DNA of 50,674 nt from Bryobacterales bacterium (GTDB lineage: Bacteria; Acidobacteriota; Terriglobia; Bryobacterales; Bryobacteraceae). The translations under genes and the position numbers were made by a program. Below, one piece after another: positions 1 through 8,480 of this stretch (positions are counted from its first letter, which is position 1; each line of letters begins with the position of its first letter). The notes beneath the pieces were generated by a model that ran no database searches, was not told the origin of the DNA, and worked only from the letters and a program-made list of their open reading frames with translations. The stretch spans positions 1-50,674 of the forward strand of contig PMTT01000317.1 in the NCBI GenBank assembly GCA_003167275.1, written 5' to 3'.

Positions 1-12
1 CATAGTCCGGAA

Positions 13-48
13 CTCGGCATAGTGGCGCATATGCCGAGCTCGGCATAG
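13..48. repeat. Palindromic CTCGGCATAG repeat cluster
   Basis: CTCGGCATAG occurs at 13-22 and again at 39-48, with an inverted copy TATGCCGAG at 30-38. Positions 30-47 form a perfect 18-bp palindrome, TATGCCGAGCTCGGCATA, and 13-21 with 30-38 form a second 9-bp inverted pair around an 8-nt spacer. The window opens with CATAG, possibly the end of another copy. The cluster ends two bases before the point where a tyrosine recombinase reading frame becomes recognisable. It could be a recombinase binding or crossover site, or the end of a mobile element; which one is inference. Confidence 0.7.
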
Positions 49-49
49 A

Positions 50-244
50 CGCCACTGCTTCGCCACCCATCTGCTCGAAGGCGGCGCCGATTTGCGCACC
101 ATTCAACTGCTCCTCGGCCACGCCGACCTGCGGGAGACGATGATCTACCTCCATCTCTCCAAGCGCCATGTCGGGGCCACGGTTAGTCCGCTGGACTCGT
201 TGTCGATCTACGGCTCCCGCCCGGAACCGCCCAACACCAAGTAG
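50..244 (+). pseudogene. Tyrosine recombinase/phage integrase, C-terminal fragment
   Basis: Only the last 64 residues are recognisable: [15 protein letters not shown], then LLGHAD and a YLHLS segment. These are the C-terminal catalytic boxes of XerC/D-type integrases, with the Arg, the second His and the likely nucleophilic Tyr. The first catalytic residues and the N-terminal DNA-binding domain are absent, because the sequence before position 50 is a palindromic repeat and this frame meets a TAG stop at 20-22. The stop TAG (242-244) touches the ATG of the IS91-type transposase, so the two were probably one unit. Some IS91-family elements are known to carry an integrase-like gene upstream of the transposase. 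I see no start codon, so I call it a remnant. Confidence 0.72.
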
Positions 245-1435
245 ATGCCCCGGCCGCCTCTGGAGGTGGCCGACCTGATCCGCGCCGCGGGCACGGCGTT
301 CTTTGAGCACAGCCGGAAGTGGTTCACCTGGCTGCACCTGAAGATCCTGACCGCCATCGTCTGCTGCCGGACGTCCGCGCTCGGCGGGCACATCGACGAG
401 TGCTCCGCCTGCGGGCATCGCGCCATCTCCTTCAACTCGTGCCGCAACCGGCACTGTCCGAAGTGCCAGTCCAACGCGCGCGACCGCTGGTTAGAAGCGC
501 GCCGCCGGGAACTTCTGCCTACCCGCTACGTCCATGTGGTGTTCACGCTCCCGCGGGAAGTGGCGCCGCTGGCGTTACAGAACAAGCGCGAGGTCTACAG
601 CCTCTTATTCCGGGCCAGCGCCGAGACGCTGCTGGCCGTCGCGCGCGACCCGCGGCATCTCGGCGCCGAGATCGGCTTCTTCAGCGTGCTGCACACCTGG
701 AATCAGAAACTGCAGCATCACCCGCATGTCCATTGCGTGGTTCCGGCCGGCGGATTGGCTCCCGATCACACCCGGTGGATCGCGGCGGCGACCGGCTTCT
801 TTCTGCCCGTGAAAGTCCTGAGCCGCGTTTTCCGTGGAAAGTTCGTCGCCGGCCTGCGGGAACTGCACGCCAACGGCAGCCTCGAATTTCACGGCGGCCT
901 GGCAGCGCTCGCGTCGCCACCCGCATTCGCCGCCATGCTGCGCTCCCTATTCCGCTCCGACTGGGTGGTCTACTCCAAGCGTCCTTTCGGCGGCGCCGAA
1001 CACGCGCTCCGTTATCTGGGCGGCTACACGCATCGCGTGGCCATCTCGAATCATCGCCTGGTAGCGCTCGACCAAGGTGAGGTCACATTTCGATGGCGCG
1101 ACTCAGCCCATAAGAATAAGAAGCGCCTGATGCAACTACCGTTGGAAGAGTTCCTGCGCCGCTTCTTCCTCCATGTGCTGCCCACGGGATTTGTGCGCAT
1201 CCGCCACTTCGGGTTCTTCGCCCATCGGCGCCGCGCGGCCCTCCTGCCGCTGTGCTTCGCGCTACTGGCCGGGGCAGCCAACCCCCCTGCGCCGCTTCCT
1301 CCAACACCGTCGGAAAATCCTCGTCCGCTCTGGAGCTGTCCTCGATGTGGCGGCGCAATGACTATCCTGGAACGATTCACAGCCGCTGAGGCGCGTTTCC
1401 GTTCTCCCCCGATCAGCCAACTGGAACGAATATGA
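245..1435 (+). mobile_element. IS91-family HUH (Y1/Y2) transposase
   Basis: A 396-residue transposase of the IS91/IS801/IS1294 type, which moves by rolling-circle transposition on single-stranded DNA. The N-terminus has the zinc-binding arrangement CSACGHR followed by CRNRHCPKCQ (about residues 54-75). The HUH metal site is HHPHVHC (about residues 158-164). The segment RYLGGYTHRVAIS supplies the catalytic Tyr region. The length is normal for the family and no frameshift is visible, so it may be active, although the upstream integrase partner is truncated. The ATG directly follows the integrase stop codon with no gap, which suggests translational coupling. IS91 elements lack classical terminal inverted repeats; the hairpin at 1657-1734 may mark the 3' end. 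Family assignment is secure; activity is unknown. Confidence 0.92.
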
Positions 1436-1893
1436 CCTGCTCTTTCTCATCTCGAAACTGGCCAGTGCGGAAGCCCCAGCCGGTGAGGACTGCCCGCCCA
1501 TTGCGCCATCGCACCGCCGCCCTTTTTGGCATTCCCCGCCCACATCTTTCTGCCCGCAGTCGGACATCCTCAGCGCCTATCCCATCCTGTCCCACGCCCA
1601 AAAACGCACTTCAAAACGCATAACGTCGTACTGCCAAAGCGGGCTCACTTCAAGTCGCTGTATCGAAAACGCTCCGGCCGTCAACTTCGCGCCCTTCCGG
1701 CAAGCTCATTTCGCCGGAGCGTTTCCGATACAGCCCTAGTACTTTGGGGAAAATGACCGTGGGCAAGGCGGCCCGACGGATGAAGTACAGAAACGCTTTT
1801 TTCCGCGGCAATCACCGAACCAGGGCACCTGGCGACGGCATTCGTTTTACCCTCACGCGTTTTCCCGAGCATAGAATGTACCCGCATGCCCGG
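1436..1893. other. Non-coding stretch after the IS91 transposase
   Basis: No convincing gene. Apart from the long inverted repeat at 1657-1734 I see only overlapping spurious frames. It probably contains the right end of the IS91 element and the region beyond the 3' end of the TPR gene on the minus strand. Confidence 0.6.
1657..1734. repeat. 22-bp inverted repeat (hairpin) at the IS91 3' flank
   Basis: The arms 1657-1678 and 1713-1734 are inverted copies of 22 bp that differ at one position, around a 34-nt spacer. The arms begin GCTGTATCG and end GCTCCGGC. There is no T-run after it on either side, so a simple intrinsic terminator is unlikely. It could be the replication-type end of the IS91 element or an independent palindromic element. 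Confidence 0.7.
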
Positions 1894-2592
1894 TCAGTGC
1901 GCCGGCCCGGCATTGATCTGATCGAGCGCGGCAGCTTCGCGGGACCGGCCCGTGGCGCGATAGAGGGCGGCGAGTCTGCGGGCATCGTTCAGCGTTTGCT
2001 CATGGCGCGGGCCGAGAGTCTGGCGGTCCAGCGTCAGCAGGATCTTCAAAATCAGCTCAGCGGGAGTGCCGTTGGGGCCATCCGCCTGTTCCGCCTTGCC
2101 CAACGCGCGACGAAAAGAGGCAGCCGCACCCGGCAGGTCGCCAGCGGCTTTCCGCAAGCTGCCCAGCGAGGAAAGGGCTTCGCCTGCCACCACGGAGTCG
2201 GAGGATTCCGCCGCGCGCCGTAACAGCGGTTCGGCTGCCGCGGGGGTGGAGACGCCGGCTAGTGCCTCGGCGTCTTCCAGCGTTTGGGCGGCGGAGGGCC
2301 CTAGGCTGCCGTCATCGATGCGGAGCGCCTGAGCGAGCGCCCGGCGCGCTCCCAATGCGTCTCCGTGCGCGCGAAGGTACAGGCCGAGATCGCGCGCTGC
2401 TTGCGCCGTGCGCGGATCGCCGGCGCCGAACGCGCGCTCCCGCCGGGCAAGGGCATCCTCGAAGATATGGCGGACGCCCGCGGCGTCGGGCTGGAACGCC
2501 AGACCGAGTGACACTGTCATCGGGACAATCAGCAAGCACGGTATCCTTTTATCCGCGCGGATCCGGCAGGCTGAAAACCTGCAGGCGCTCAC
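1894..2592 (-). CDS. Secreted TPR-repeat protein
   Basis: An all-helical Ala/Arg/Leu-rich protein with degenerate tetratricopeptide repeats, for example AAESSDSVVAGEALSSLGSL followed by RKAAGDLPGAAASFRRALGKA, and a last unit ending near RRLAALYRATGRSREAAAL. TPRs are protein-binding scaffolds and no enzymatic motif is visible. The longest open frame starts inside the upstream cytochrome gene, so I chose the GTG at 2592. That start gives a hydrophobic stretch, PCLLIVPMTVSLGLAF, suited to a signal peptide. An ATG at 2520 would lack most of it. The gene lies 18 bp downstream of the cytochrome c gene on the same strand and is probably co-transcribed, so it may serve as an assembly or binding partner. 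The start is uncertain and the TPR call is fairly safe. Confidence 0.7.
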   Translation of the reverse strand: MSACRFSACRIRADKRIPCLLIVPMTVSLGLAFQPDAAGVRHIFEDALARRERAFGAGDPRTAQAARDLGLYLRAHGDALGARRALAQALRIDDGSLGPSAAQTLEDAEALAGVSTPAAAEPLLRRAAESSDSVVAGEALSSLGSLRKAAGDLPGAAASFRRALGKAEQADGPNGTPAELILKILLTLDRQTLGPRHEQTLNDARRLAALYRATGRSREAAALDQINAGPAH

Positions 2593-2609
2593 GACCGTGG
2601 AACGAAAGC

Positions 2610-3539
2610 TCACCGCGGCCCCCTTGGCGTAGCCGGCAAAATCGGATTGCCCGGCGAATACGTGGCGATCCGGTGATTCGCGAAGGTGAGATAGGGGCCA
2701 TTGGGTATCCGCGGCATGTGGCACGACACGCAGGCTTGTCCGGCCACCTGCTGGCGATGCACCAGCTTCCGATGGCAGGACTGACAGCGCACGTCATAAG
2801 ACGACGCACTCTGATCGACCTGTTGATGTGGGGGATGGCAGGTGACGCAATTCAGCCGGCCGCCGCCGCGAAGGAAGCAGGCGCTGGCGGCCAATCGCAG
2901 GGGCTGATCCCTGGCGTTGCGTGGATCGCGCAGGTCGGTAAGCTCTTCCCCCGTTTCGGAATCGGTCCGGTGGCACTGACCGCAGAAGCGGTTCATGGCA
3001 ACGGCGGTTAGTTCCGCGGGAGTGCGAAGCCGGGAGTGGGAGGGATCGCGGACGTGAGTGGCGGCGGGGCCATGGCAGACTTCGCAGCGCACGCCGAGTT
3101 CGTGGGGGATGATCTCCTCTTCCTTTCCTAATGACAGCGGACCGGTGGAATGGCAAGCGAAGCACGTCAGGAATCGCGCGGCAGGGTCAAGAGTGCGAAA
3201 GACGACGCCCTTCTCATCATGCTGGCCCAGTGTAATGGCATAGCCGTTGAGGGAGCGATACCACGTCAGTCCGTCTTCGCGATAGGAATCAGGACCGACT
3301 CGGGTGACAGGCGTAATGGCCTGAAGCCCCGCACCGAAGGCCCAATCGCCGGGCTGGGGCGGGGAAGATGGGGCAAGCGCATGGGCGTGCGAAGTACTGG
3401 ATTGCGAGGTGAAATTCGCGGAATGGCAGGGGCGGCAGGCTTCGGCTCCCGCATAATCGGCAGGACCGGAGGCGAGCGCGGCGGGAATCAGAATGATGGC
3501 CGACAGGGCGACGAAGCTCATTATCCGACAACCCATCAT
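2610..3539 (-). CDS. Seven-haem cytochrome c (c554-like)
   Basis: The protein carries seven CxxCH haem-binding motifs: CRPCH, CFACH, CEVCH, CGQCH, CVTCH, CQSCH and CVSCH. A signal peptide (MSFVALSAIILIPAALA) exports it to the periplasm, where c-type haems are attached. The haem spacing and the motif CVSCHMPRIPNG near the C-terminus resemble cytochrome c554/NrfB-like families. These transfer electrons, and some act in nitrogen or sulfur metabolism; I cannot assign a substrate. I took the start at 3539 (MMGCRIMSFV) because the longer frame adds about 38 residues ahead of the signal peptide; 3521 (MSFV) is an alternative. It lies between the TPR gene and the HExxH membrane protein gene on the same strand, so the three may form an operon. 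Confidence 0.88.
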   Translation of the reverse strand: MMGCRIMSFVALSAIILIPAALASGPADYAGAEACRPCHSANFTSQSSTSHAHALAPSSPPQPGDWAFGAGLQAITPVTRVGPDSYREDGLTWYRSLNGYAITLGQHDEKGVVFRTLDPAARFLTCFACHSTGPLSLGKEEEIIPHELGVRCEVCHGPAATHVRDPSHSRLRTPAELTAVAMNRFCGQCHRTDSETGEELTDLRDPRNARDQPLRLAASACFLRGGGRLNCVTCHPPHQQVDQSASSYDVRCQSCHRKLVHRQQVAGQACVSCHMPRIPNGPYLTFANHRIATYSPGNPILPATPRGPR

Positions 3540-3654
3540 AAGACGGCAAAGGTCCGGCTCGAAAGCCGGGACTTGGGGAGGCAGAGGCAGCGCTTCGTTC
3601 GCAAGTCTTTCGGCGTTGAAGAAGGCTGGCCGCGAGGGGGGCGAGATCATCAAA

Positions 3655-4446
3655 TCAAGGCGTGAGCTTGAGTCCCGGGCCGACGACGATCACGAACAAG
3701 AGGTCAACGATGGCCGAGGCGGCGATCCAACCGAAGCCGCGCGTGAGCAGAGGTTCAGACTCCGGCTGGGCAGAGGATGTACCCCAGTCATGAATTGCCA
3801 ATAACCCGAGACCCGCACCGAACGAGGCCGCTACAGCCACCCAGACATACGATTGCCCCAACGGGCTTCTGAGCGCGGCGGCACAAGCTACAACGCCGGA
3901 TGCAAGGTACGGTGCGAGCGTGAGGCGCCTTCCGCGCGCCAGGCCACTGCCGGCGCGGCCGAGAAACAGGGCGCCGGAAGAAGCGACAGCGTGCATGCTG
4001 CCGTAGTAAAGCAAAGCGCCGAACAGTGCGAGCTCCACTCGGCCCCAAAGCTTCATGTCGCTGAGCAGGACTCCCCAATCGCCAAACCCCGTGATCGCGC
4101 CCAGGCAGAAATAGCCAGCCGCGTTGAACAGGTTGAACGCCATGGTCAGCCACAGGAAATACCTCACATGAACTGAGAATTGATGGAAACGCGTGAGGAC
4201 GATCCAGAGCACGACGCCGGCGGCGACATTGGTCAGGGGGCCGGCCGCCAAGAGTAGCGGGCTCGTGACGGTGCACTGCATCGACACGGGGTGCAATAGG
4301 GTTTGGCCGCCAAGGGCCCAGCAGCTAGAACCGTGGCCGAGGGCCTCGTGAGCCAAGGTGGTTGTTACAAATGCCAGTGAGCCGATGGCCGCTGCCGACA
4401 GAGTATCGTCATGTACGGCAGGATTCTGGACGCTTTCGCGTTCCAC
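3655..4446 (-). CDS. Membrane protein with M50-like HExxH motif
   Basis: A 263-residue polytopic protein with about six or seven hydrophobic segments. Near the N-terminus, within the first hydrophobic region, it has HEALGH (residues 33-38), which fits HExxH, followed by AAGPLTNVAAG at about residues 67-77. An HExxH in a first helix followed by a Gly-Pro-x-x-Asn segment is typical of the intramembrane site-2 protease family M50. I do not see the conserved distal Asp motif (NxxPxxxLDG), so catalysis is unproven and it may be an inactive relative. The start is a GTG, since an in-frame stop lies just upstream. It is the first gene of the minus-strand group with the cytochrome and TPR genes. Confidence 0.6.
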   Translation of the reverse strand: MERESVQNPAVHDDTLSAAAIGSLAFVTTTLAHEALGHGSSCWALGGQTLLHPVSMQCTVTSPLLLAAGPLTNVAAGVVLWIVLTRFHQFSVHVRYFLWLTMAFNLFNAAGYFCLGAITGFGDWGVLLSDMKLWGRVELALFGALLYYGSMHAVASSGALFLGRAGSGLARGRRLTLAPYLASGVVACAAALRSPLGQSYVWVAVAASFGAGLGLLAIHDWGTSSAQPESEPLLTRGFGWIAASAIVDLLFVIVVGPGLKLTP

Positions 4447-4490
4447 AAGGTGATCTTCTCACGAAAACCACCCTTGAAAAACACGTCTCT

Positions 4491-4548
4491 GTGGGGCAGG
4501 TCACCGACCTGCCACCGCAACACTGGGCAGGTCGGTGACCTGCCCCAC
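4491..4548. repeat. 23-bp perfect inverted repeat (REP-like)
   Basis: The arms 4491-4513 and 4526-4548 are exact inverted copies with a 12-nt spacer. Each arm contains the inner palindrome GCAGGTCGGTGACCTGC. It lies between the start of the HExxH protein gene and the 3' end of the receptor gene and has no T-run. It is probably a dispersed REP-type or MITE-like element rather than a terminator. Confidence 0.75.
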
Positions 4549-4592
4549 GGGCGGTTTTCACCCTTGAAAACACCGGTACGGGCATCCTTTGC

Positions 4593-4670
4593 TGTGTTGG
4601 TTCTCAGAGTAAGAAGAACCAACACAGGCAAGAATGCCCGTGCTACAAGGCAAGAATGCCTGTGCCACGG
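4593..4670. repeat. Dispersed REP-like repeat, copy 1
   Basis: It begins with a 12-bp stem (TGTGTTGGTTCT at 4593-4604 paired with 4615-4626), followed by two units of GGCAAGAATGCC, each itself a small hairpin (GGCA-AGAA-TGCC), and ends TGTGCCACGG. A second copy with the same layout lies at 12152-12230. The copies differ mainly in the first stem. Here it ends 7 bp before the stop codon of the Oar-like receptor gene, so on that gene's transcript it would form a 3' hairpin cluster. Confidence 0.8.
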
Positions 4671-4676
4671 AGGGGG

Positions 4677-7600
4677 CTAAAAGCGGATACGCGCCACGAG
4701 TTGGCCGTTACGCTGACCGCCGAGATTGCTCGTGTTGCCGATCGAATAGTAGCCAAACCCGCTGATAGCGCCAGTCCCGTTGTTTACGGTGGTTGTCTGT
4801 GTGGGGTTGCTGGTCGAGGGGTTACCCAGGTACACGCGATTGAATACGTTGAACAACTCAGCCCGGATGTTCAGGGTCATCTTTTCCCGAAGCCTGAACG
4901 TGCGTCCGAAATTCATGTTTTCGTTGACCAGATGGGGTCCGCGGTAATCGTTGTAGTATCCCGCGCCGGGGCTGATGGTGCCTGCGCCTACATCCTGCCA
5001 TGCCGCCGGGTTGAGGATCCGCTGGTTGATGTTGTTGGGATCGATGCAGCGGCAATCGATGTTGGTCAGGTACAGCGGCTGTCCGGAAACCCGGATCATG
5101 GGCGTTCCCGATTCGAACGTGTAGGTGCTCCATTTGCTGACCTGCGATTGAGGCGCCGCGATCAGGGGTCCGCTCGAATAGCGCAGAGTCGCGCCCCATG
5201 TCCAGTCGCCCAGGACGTTACGGATCAACTTATTGCCGGTGAGTCGAGGCGTCCTGTAGGTGATCGCCGTGACGAAGATATGCGGAAAGTCATTCGAATC
5301 GAGTGCCTTCTGGATGGCGCGATTGTAAGGGTCGGCGTTGATGTAGCCGCCGATATTCTCGGTCTTGGAGAACGTATAGGCGGCGCTGACATCCAGGCCG
5401 TACGAGACGCGCTTGAGGAATTTGACTTGGAGCGAATCGTAATTACTATTGCCCTGGTTGACGAATTCCGCCTGCAGGCCGCTGTTGTACATGGGAAAAG
5501 GCCGCAGGGCCTGCGCCACGGTCGCGTTAGTTGGGAAGCCCGCGTACGGGGCTTGAATGCCCGCCGCCTTGGCGGCAGCCGACCCAACCGTCGATGTCAG
5601 CAGCGTTCTGGTAGCCGGGTTGGTCAGATCGAGGCCGAGCGCCTGAAGCCTGGCGGGCGTAATCGCATTGAGGCTAACGAGGCTGTTGGACGGCTCCCAG
5701 ACGCCGCGGTTGCCGACATAAGCTGCCTCGAGCGACATGTCTTTCGACAACTGCCGCTGCAGCGCGATGTTCCACTGGTTGACGCGGGCAGGACGCCCGG
5801 CGCCCGGGTCGTTATACAGCCCGCCCCAGACGGCAGAAAAAGTATTCAACTGGCCAGCCGTGGTGTTCACTCCCGGATTCAGATTGAGGGTACTCAGCGA
5901 AGCGGCATTGTAGACGATACCGCTCTGGAACTGCGACGAAACCAGGCCGAAGCTGGGAGCGGAGTTCTGTACGGAGTTGTATCCCAATCCGTTCAGGGAG
6001 TATCCGCCGTTCAGATAAGCCCAACTGTCGCCGGCGCCATAGGTCAGGCCCCAACCGGCACGAATGACGGTGTTCCTGTCGATCTGGTATGCCACGCTGA
6101 GGCGCGGCCCGAAAGCATAATTGTAGGTTCTCGAGAATTCGCAGTTACAACGGCCCGAGCCGTAGCCCGCGAAGATGAAGCCGCCCGGCAGGTTGCCGGC
6201 GTTGGGGTTTGGAGTATTCAGGCCGACCTCGGACTGCCGGTCCCACAACTCCTTGCCGAGGGGAACACGATCCCAGCGCAGGCCCATTTCCAGCGTCAGT
6301 TTGGATGTCACTTTGAAGGAGTCCTGAAAATACAGGCCCTCGCTAATTCGGCGGAGCTGCGTGTCCTTCGGCGGGTTTACGGTAGTGGAATTCACGGCGC
6401 CCAGCAGGAAGCTGGCATAACCGTTGCCTACCGACCCGGTGCTCGATCCTGTGCCAACCGTGGTAGTGCCGAGGAAGGGAGGGGCCGTTTGAGCGCCGCT
6501 GAAGGCATATACTCCTTCGGCCCCCTGAAAGTTCTGATCGCTGTAGACATCCTGCTTAATCTCAAATCCGGCCTTGTAAGTATGTTTGCCGCGAACCCAA
6601 CTCCAACTGCCGGTGATCGATGCCAGATCGGTAGTCTGGTGATCGGCGGTGCTAGGACCAAGGTTACCGATGCTGCCGCCAAGTCCGGTGAGATTCGGGA
6701 AACCCAAGCCTGTCGCGGTTCCCACGAGGCCCAACTGGCCCATCACATCGTAATTCAGGACGCCCGCAGGTGAACTGTCGGGATTATGGAAGCGCCAAAA
6801 CCCCACACCCAAATGGACGAGCATGGTGGGCGAAATGGTGCGATCCAGGTTGAGGCGGTATTGGGTGCCCCCGACGTTTTTCGGTCTGGAAGCCGTCAAG
6901 GGTATGGGCAGGCCGTCCGGAAACGCCACCTGAGCGTTCGACTGAGTCGTCGCGAAGAAACTCGTTTTTGTATTGGGCCCAAAATCCTGATCGATCTTCA
7001 GGCTGGGGATTTGCTGATCCTGCTTATTGGAAAGGTTTGGAGCAAAGTTGAGGCTCGTCTGGTTTCCGACCGGAGCCGGTATCAAGGCCTGGATCTTCAG
7101 GGCCACCGGATCCAGCCGGGACATGGGGATCACATTGTTGGGAAACACCGTGCGCACCAGGCGCCCGTTGGCGTCCGTGAAGGTGCTGGCGGGATCGAAA
7201 ATCTGATTCTGCAGGTACTGGTATCCGCTGGTGGGATCGGTAAGGGTCACCTGCGGGCCCGTGCAATTCGTGGAGGTGGCAAAGAGTGCGCAACTGAAGT
7301 CACCCTGGCGATAGGCCGCCGTGGGCACCGTGCCGGTCTGCGCCGTGGACCCCTGTGTGGTGCCGAACCTCTCCAGATTGAAGAAGAAGAAAGTGTGGTT
7401 CTTGCCGTTGTAGACTTTGGGAATCCAGACTGGGCCGCCGATCGTGAAGCCATAGTCGTTCTTTCGGTCCTTGTCCAGGAGATGATTGAAGGGATGGCGA
7501 GCGTCCAGCGCTTCGTTGGCCCATTCTTCATACACGGAGCCATGAAACTGGTTGGTCCCACTCTTGGTGGTGAAATTGTATAAGCCACCGATCACCTGGC

Positions 7601-8342
7601 CGAATTCCGCCGAAAAATTGGAGGACTGGACTGCAAATTCGGTGATGGCTTCCACGGATGCCCCGGTTTGTGTGCTGGTCCAGCCGGTATCGTTGTGGCC
7701 AGTGGAATCCTGACCTTCCAGGTAGATCTTGAAATTGCTGCCCGGCAGGCCATTCACCTCGGAGGTAGCGGACGTCCCGGCCACGCCCGGCGCGAGATAG
7801 GTGAAGCTCAACCAATTGCGGATGCCGCCCGAAACCGATCCGCCGCCGCTGAAGTTGATGGGAAGCTCATTGACCTTCTCGCCGCTGACGTTCATGCTTT
7901 GCTCGGCATTGTCGGTCTTCAGCATTTCGGCGGACGCGCTGACGCTGATCGTCTCCGTCGCCTGGCCGATCTGGAGGGCAACGTCAACTTTGACGGTCTG
8001 ATTCAGAAGCACCTCGACTCCGCTTTCGGAGGCGGTCTTGAAACCCGGCGCCGAAATGGCCACGTTGTATTTGCCGCTGGGCACCGACGGAATGGTGAAA
8101 CTGCCGGTTTGTGTGGTGACGGCCTCGAAAGTATTGCCGTTGTCCAGGTTTTTGGCTTCCACCTTCGCGCCCGCGACGGCAGCGGATGATGGATCGGTAA
8201 CGGTGCCGGTGATGATCCCGCGATCGCTCTGGGCGAAAGCGGCCACCGTCAAGAATAAGCCACAGATAGCTAGCGACCGGAAGCGCGTCCACGTGGACAC
8301 CGCCCCACTAATCGGCACAAAGTCGTTGTACAAACCCCTCAT
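4677..8342 (-). CDS. Oar-like TonB-dependent outer-membrane receptor
   Basis: A 1221-residue outer-membrane protein of the class very abundant in Acidobacteriota. A signal peptide (LAICGLFLTVAAFAQ) is followed by a carboxypeptidase-regulatory-like domain (about 42-125: GIITGTVTDPSSAAVAGAKV, then a GKYNVAISAPGF segment). A plug-like region with ELPINFSGG comes next, then a long beta-barrel ending in RIRF, the aromatic C-terminal signal for barrel assembly. Such proteins are thought to import polymers or peptides, or to act in adhesion (Oar); the substrate is unknown. The start ATG is preceded by AAAGAGGGG, a usable ribosome-binding site. It diverges from the M20 peptidase gene across 138 bp, so they could share a control region. 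The long antisense frame within it is a codon-bias shadow. Confidence 0.93.
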   Translation of the reverse strand: MRGLYNDFVPISGAVSTWTRFRSLAICGLFLTVAAFAQSDRGIITGTVTDPSSAAVAGAKVEAKNLDNGNTFEAVTTQTGSFTIPSVPSGKYNVAISAPGFKTASESGVEVLLNQTVKVDVALQIGQATETISVSASAEMLKTDNAEQSMNVSGEKVNELPINFSGGGSVSGGIRNWLSFTYLAPGVAGTSATSEVNGLPGSNFKIYLEGQDSTGHNDTGWTSTQTGASVEAITEFAVQSSNFSAEFGQVIGGLYNFTTKSGTNQFHGSVYEEWANEALDARHPFNHLLDKDRKNDYGFTIGGPVWIPKVYNGKNHTFFFFNLERFGTTQGSTAQTGTVPTAAYRQGDFSCALFATSTNCTGPQVTLTDPTSGYQYLQNQIFDPASTFTDANGRLVRTVFPNNVIPMSRLDPVALKIQALIPAPVGNQTSLNFAPNLSNKQDQQIPSLKIDQDFGPNTKTSFFATTQSNAQVAFPDGLPIPLTASRPKNVGGTQYRLNLDRTISPTMLVHLGVGFWRFHNPDSSPAGVLNYDVMGQLGLVGTATGLGFPNLTGLGGSIGNLGPSTADHQTTDLASITGSWSWVRGKHTYKAGFEIKQDVYSDQNFQGAEGVYAFSGAQTAPPFLGTTTVGTGSSTGSVGNGYASFLLGAVNSTTVNPPKDTQLRRISEGLYFQDSFKVTSKLTLEMGLRWDRVPLGKELWDRQSEVGLNTPNPNAGNLPGGFIFAGYGSGRCNCEFSRTYNYAFGPRLSVAYQIDRNTVIRAGWGLTYGAGDSWAYLNGGYSLNGLGYNSVQNSAPSFGLVSSQFQSGIVYNAASLSTLNLNPGVNTTAGQLNTFSAVWGGLYNDPGAGRPARVNQWNIALQRQLSKDMSLEAAYVGNRGVWEPSNSLVSLNAITPARLQALGLDLTNPATRTLLTSTVGSAAAKAAGIQAPYAGFPTNATVAQALRPFPMYNSGLQAEFVNQGNSNYDSLQVKFLKRVSYGLDVSAAYTFSKTENIGGYINADPYNRAIQKALDSNDFPHIFVTAITYRTPRLTGNKLIRNVLGDWTWGATLRYSSGPLIAAPQSQVSKWSTYTFESGTPMIRVSGQPLYLTNIDCRCIDPNNINQRILNPAAWQDVGAGTISPGAGYYNDYRGPHLVNENMNFGRTFRLREKMTLNIRAELFNVFNRVYLGNPSTSNPTQTTTVNNGTGAISGFGYYSIGNTSNLGGQRNGQLVARIRF

Positions 8343-8480
8343 AAACCCCTCTTTTCAACAAGGAAATGGATGACATGGATTCTACCTGCATCGGTGGGGG
8401 AATGCAACCGATCTAAAGTTAGGCCGCACTCCGCCGCCTGGGACGGCCGGCGAGTTGGCAGGGAGCGATGACCTGTTAAC

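Noticed and set aside
4656-6773. 705-codon open frame on the plus strand antisense to the receptor gene
   Set aside because: It lies wholly antisense to a clear Oar-like receptor; the composition (Val/Arg/Ala-rich, no motifs) is what high-GC codon bias produces on the opposite strand.
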